From positions 3,140,073 through 3,204,072 of the forward strand of contig NZ_CP011975.1 of NCBI RefSeq assembly GCF_001047675.1: a DNA stretch of 64,000 bases. Reading direction: 5' to 3'. The position numbers and the translations under genes were made by a program. The notes under the pieces were generated by a model, which was not told the DNA's origin, searched no databases, and saw only the letters and a program-made list of their open reading frames with translations. This stretch comes from Yersinia aleksiciae (GTDB lineage: Bacteria; Pseudomonadota; Gammaproteobacteria; Enterobacterales; Enterobacteriaceae). This document shows, piece after piece, positions 61,635-64,000 of this stretch (position 1 is its first letter; every line of letters begins with the position of its first letter).

Positions 61635-62705
61635 ATGATTGGCAGATCTCTAGATAATAAGAAATTATCTTCTTTTGAGCAATGTAACTTATCTTCGAAC
61701 AAAGATGAGATAGATCTTATAGAACTAGCATCTATTATATCAAAGTCATATAAGATCGTTGCTTTTATTACTGTTATTTTTGTTTTTTTGGGTGTTGGTC
61801 TTACATTGCTCTCTCCGAAAAACTGGCTCAGTTCAGCAATAGTTTCTCTACCTTCTGAGCGTGAACTTCAATCTCTAGACTCTGTAAATTCTTCACTGTT
61901 ACTGTTAAATATTGATGCGAATATTAGTCAGGATGATATTTTTGGTTCTTTTAAAAAGAATTATTCTTCTCGGGATTTATTTAATAAGTATGCTGACAAT
62001 TTAGACGTTAAGCCAGTCGGTAGTGTGGATGTTTCAAGATTAATTACCGATAAAAATATGAGTGATTATCTTGAGAATAAAAATAGCTATGTCCTAAATT
62101 ACAAATCTAACAGTGATTTAGGTATAAAGGACACGTTAGCAGGCTACATTTCTTATGTTAACAAACAGGTCAATAATGAAGTTAATTATCAAATTAGCTT
62201 CATTATAGATAATGCTAAAAAGACAGCTACCGAAGAGTATCAATTGGCCTTACAGTTGGCTAAAAATGAGCAAATAGTCAGAATTCAGAAGTTAGAATAT
62301 GCGGCTTCAATAGCTAAGGCTGCGGGGTTGCAGAAACCAACCCATGATGAATTTGATATTTCGGGTGATAGTAATAATTATCCAATTTCATTGGGTTATG
62401 ATGCCTTGAGTCGCGAATTAGACATTGAGAGATCTATAACTGACTTAACTACTGTCAATATAGATCTGTTAAACAAAAAAATGCATCTTGATAAGATTAT
62501 GGCGCTTAAGCCTATTTATGTTTATTTTCAAAGCTTTAGCTATTTACAGCAACCTTCTGATCCTATAGTTCAAGATACTAAAAAACGTATCTTGATTGTT
62601 ATTTTATTTGGTTTTGTTGGCTTAGTCGGGGCGATTGGTTTTGTCTTAGTTCGCCATTATGTGCGTGAACGTCAAGATGCATTAGTAAGATTACCGAAAG
62701 AATAG
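61635..62705 (+). CDS. wzz: O-antigen chain length regulator Wzz
   Basis: A 356-residue polysaccharide co-polymerase: transmembrane helices at about 36-58 and 325-345, a periplasmic coiled-coil-rich domain between them, and the C-terminal Pro/Gly segment before the second helix. It sets modal length of the O-chains with Wzy. ATG at 61635 is used; a TTG one codon before is in frame. The last gene before gsk, as usual in Yersinia O-antigen clusters. Confidence 0.92.
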   Translation: MIGRSLDNKKLSSFEQCNLSSNKDEIDLIELASIISKSYKIVAFITVIFVFLGVGLTLLSPKNWLSSAIVSLPSERELQSLDSVNSSLLLLNIDANISQDDIFGSFKKNYSSRDLFNKYADNLDVKPVGSVDVSRLITDKNMSDYLENKNSYVLNYKSNSDLGIKDTLAGYISYVNKQVNNEVNYQISFIIDNAKKTATEEYQLALQLAKNEQIVRIQKLEYAASIAKAAGLQKPTHDEFDISGDSNNYPISLGYDALSRELDIERSITDLTTVNIDLLNKKMHLDKIMALKPIYVYFQSFSYLQQPSDPIVQDTKKRILIVILFGFVGLVGAIGFVLVRHYVRERQDALVRLPKE

Positions 62706-62726
62706 CTTGTATTAGATTAATAATAA

Positions 62727-62760
62727 AAGGCAGTGGAACAATAACTCTGCTGCTTTTTTT
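62727..62760 (+). terminator. Probable terminator of the O-antigen cluster
   Basis: A GGCAG/CTGCT-type imperfect stem is followed by a run of T, 22 bases after the wzz stop. Confidence 0.55.
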
Positions 62761-62895
62761 ATAGCCATAATTTATCTCATCATCTGCTATTTTTGTGCTG
62801 ACAGCTTGGTAGCTCGGCCTATCCCTCCCTGTTCCTCTTCCCTAAATGTGCTAAAATTCTGCATCTTCCCATTTCTACATTTGTAACCCAAAACA

Positions 62896-64000
62896 ATGAA
62901 ATTTCCTGGTAAGCGCAAATCTAAGCACTATTTTCCTGTTAATGCCCGTGATCCATTATTGCAGCCAGTTCAGGCTGATAATGAAATGAGTGCATCTTAT
63001 ATCGTTGGCATTGATCAAACGCTGGTTGATATTGAAGCTAAGGTCGATGAGGACTTTATCGCGCGCTATGGCCTCAGCCAGGGGCACTCTTTGGTGATTG
63101 AGGATGATGTTGCTGAGCGCCTTTATCAGGAACTGACACTCAATGGGTTAATTACTCATGAGTTTGCGGGCGGTACCATCGGTAATACGTTGCACAATTA
63201 TTCCGTGTTAGCTGATGATCGCTCCATTCTTTTGGGGACGATGTGTAGCAATATCAAAATTGGTAGCTATGCCTATCGTTACTTGTGCAACACCTCCAGT
63301 CGGACTGACCTGAATTATTTGCAGGCCGTTGATGGGGCTATTGGCCGTTGTTTTACCTTGATTACCGATAATGGCGAGCGGACTTTTGCGATTAGTCCTG
63401 GCCAAATGAATCAGCTACGTCCTGGAAGTATTCCGGAAGAGGTGATTGCAGGGGCATCTGCTTTAGTTCTGACGGCTTATCTGGTGCGTTGTAAGCCGGG
63501 TGAGCCGATGCCTGATGCCACCATGCAGGCAATCAGTTATGCGAAGAAACATAATGTTCCGGTGGTCATGACGCTAGGCACTAAATATGTCATTGCAGAT
63601 AATCCTCAGTGGTGGCGTAATTTCCTTAATGATCATGTCTCTATATTAGCGATGAATGAAGATGAGGCTTATGAGCTGACTGGGCTAAATGATCCGCTGA
63701 TGGCTTCGGATATGGCGCTGAACTGGGTAGATTTAGTGCTGTGTACCGCGGGCCCTAATGGGCTTTATATGGCGGGTTATACCGAAGAGGCGAATAAGCG
63801 CCAGACTCAGCATCCACTATTGCCGGGGGCAATTGCAGAATTTAATCTGTACGAATTCAGTAGGGCGATGCGCAAAGAGTATTGTGATAATCCATTCCGT
63901 ATCTATTCTCATATTGCGCCTTATATGGGTGGGCCTGAGAAAATAATGAATACCAATGGGGCAGGGGACGGCGCTCTATCCGCTGTGCTGCATGATATTG
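62896..64000 (+). CDS. gsk: Inosine-guanosine kinase (3' end outside window)
   Basis: The open frame runs from ATG at 62896 (MKFPGKRKSKHYFPVNARDP) to the end of the window, 368 codons. It belongs to the PfkB/ribokinase family: the GG pair in FAGGTIGNTLHN and the catalytic NTNGAGDGALSA with the active-site Asp at 63967-63969. It phosphorylates inosine and guanosine in purine salvage. It marks the right border of the O-antigen locus; base composition returns to the core level. Confidence 0.95.
   Translation, partial: MKFPGKRKSKHYFPVNARDPLLQPVQADNEMSASYIVGIDQTLVDIEAKVDEDFIARYGLSQGHSLVIEDDVAERLYQELTLNGLITHEFAGGTIGNTLHNYSVLADDRSILLGTMCSNIKIGSYAYRYLCNTSSRTDLNYLQAVDGAIGRCFTLITDNGERTFAISPGQMNQLRPGSIPEEVIAGASALVLTAYLVRCKPGEPMPDATMQAISYAKKHNVPVVMTLGTKYVIADNPQWWRNFLNDHVSILAMNEDEAYELTGLNDPLMASDMALNWVDLVLCTAGPNGLYMAGYTEEANKRQTQHPLLPGAIAEFNLYEFSRAMRKEYCDNPFRIYSHIAPYMGGPEKIMNTNGAGDGALSAVLHDI

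Overview
The window is chromosomal DNA from a Yersinia, most likely of the Y. pseudotuberculosis complex. The gene order from lon through ffs to gsk follows the enterobacterial backbone known from E. coli. The Hha-type protein beside its antitoxin-like partner is YmoA/YmoB, and the O-antigen locus lies between hemH and gsk, the standard Yersinia position. Remnants of ddhD, ddhA and ddhC point to a 3,6-dideoxyhexose O-antigen background typical of Y. pseudotuberculosis. The species and serotype assignment is inference; no rRNA or housekeeping typing locus was compared.

Layout. 1-19 kb is a conserved core: lon (3' part), hupB, ppiD, ybaV, fadM, queC, ybaE, cof, a PLP cysteine-metabolism enzyme divergent from an Lrp-type regulator (decR), the mdlAB ABC exporter, the NtrC/sigma54 glnK-amtB unit, tesB, ybaY, atl and 4.5S RNA (ffs). 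19-29.4 kb is Yersinia-specific relative to E. coli at this place: ymoAB, an orphan 117-residue ORF, a zinc-limitation island (a 48-residue membrane micro-ORF coupled to a metal ABC transporter, plus the zinc-free ribosomal proteins L31B/L36B, each unit behind a Zur-like box), and a shortened yhf operon (yhfYXWUT). 29.5-48.2 kb returns to the core: acrAB/acrR, a DsrE-like gene, mscK, rsmS, priC, ybaN, apt, dnaX (with its -1 frameshift signal), ybaB-recR, htpG behind a sigma32 promoter, adk and hemH.

48.3-62.8 kb is the A/T-rich O-antigen cluster, opening with a JUMPstart/ops element. Its first third is decayed: ddhD has two frameshifts and three internal stops, ddhA is cut off by a degenerate IS3-family element, ddhB is gone, only the 3' part of ddhC is left, a YerE-like thiamine-diphosphate enzyme is broken in several places, and a YerF-like short-chain dehydrogenase has frameshifts at both ends. 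These fit a lost CDP-3,6-dideoxyhexose pathway ending in a branched sugar such as yersiniose. What is intact is a lean Wzx/Wzy system: wzx, a GT2 transferase, wzy, a Gnu-like undecaprenyl-PP-GlcNAc 4-epimerase, a GT4 transferase, galE and wzz. Two transferases plus the chromosomal initiating enzyme predict a short O-unit starting with GalNAc. gsk begins at 62896 and runs off the window.

Most noteworthy: the decayed sugar pathway still behind an intact ops element, the IS-associated ddhA/ddhC deletion, the micro-ORF joined by a 4-base ATGA overlap to the zinc-type transporter, the Gln-rich tail of ybaE out of frame by one base, and the cysteine enzyme/decR divergent pair with a dyad between them. 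No CRISPR array, prophage or tRNA gene was seen.
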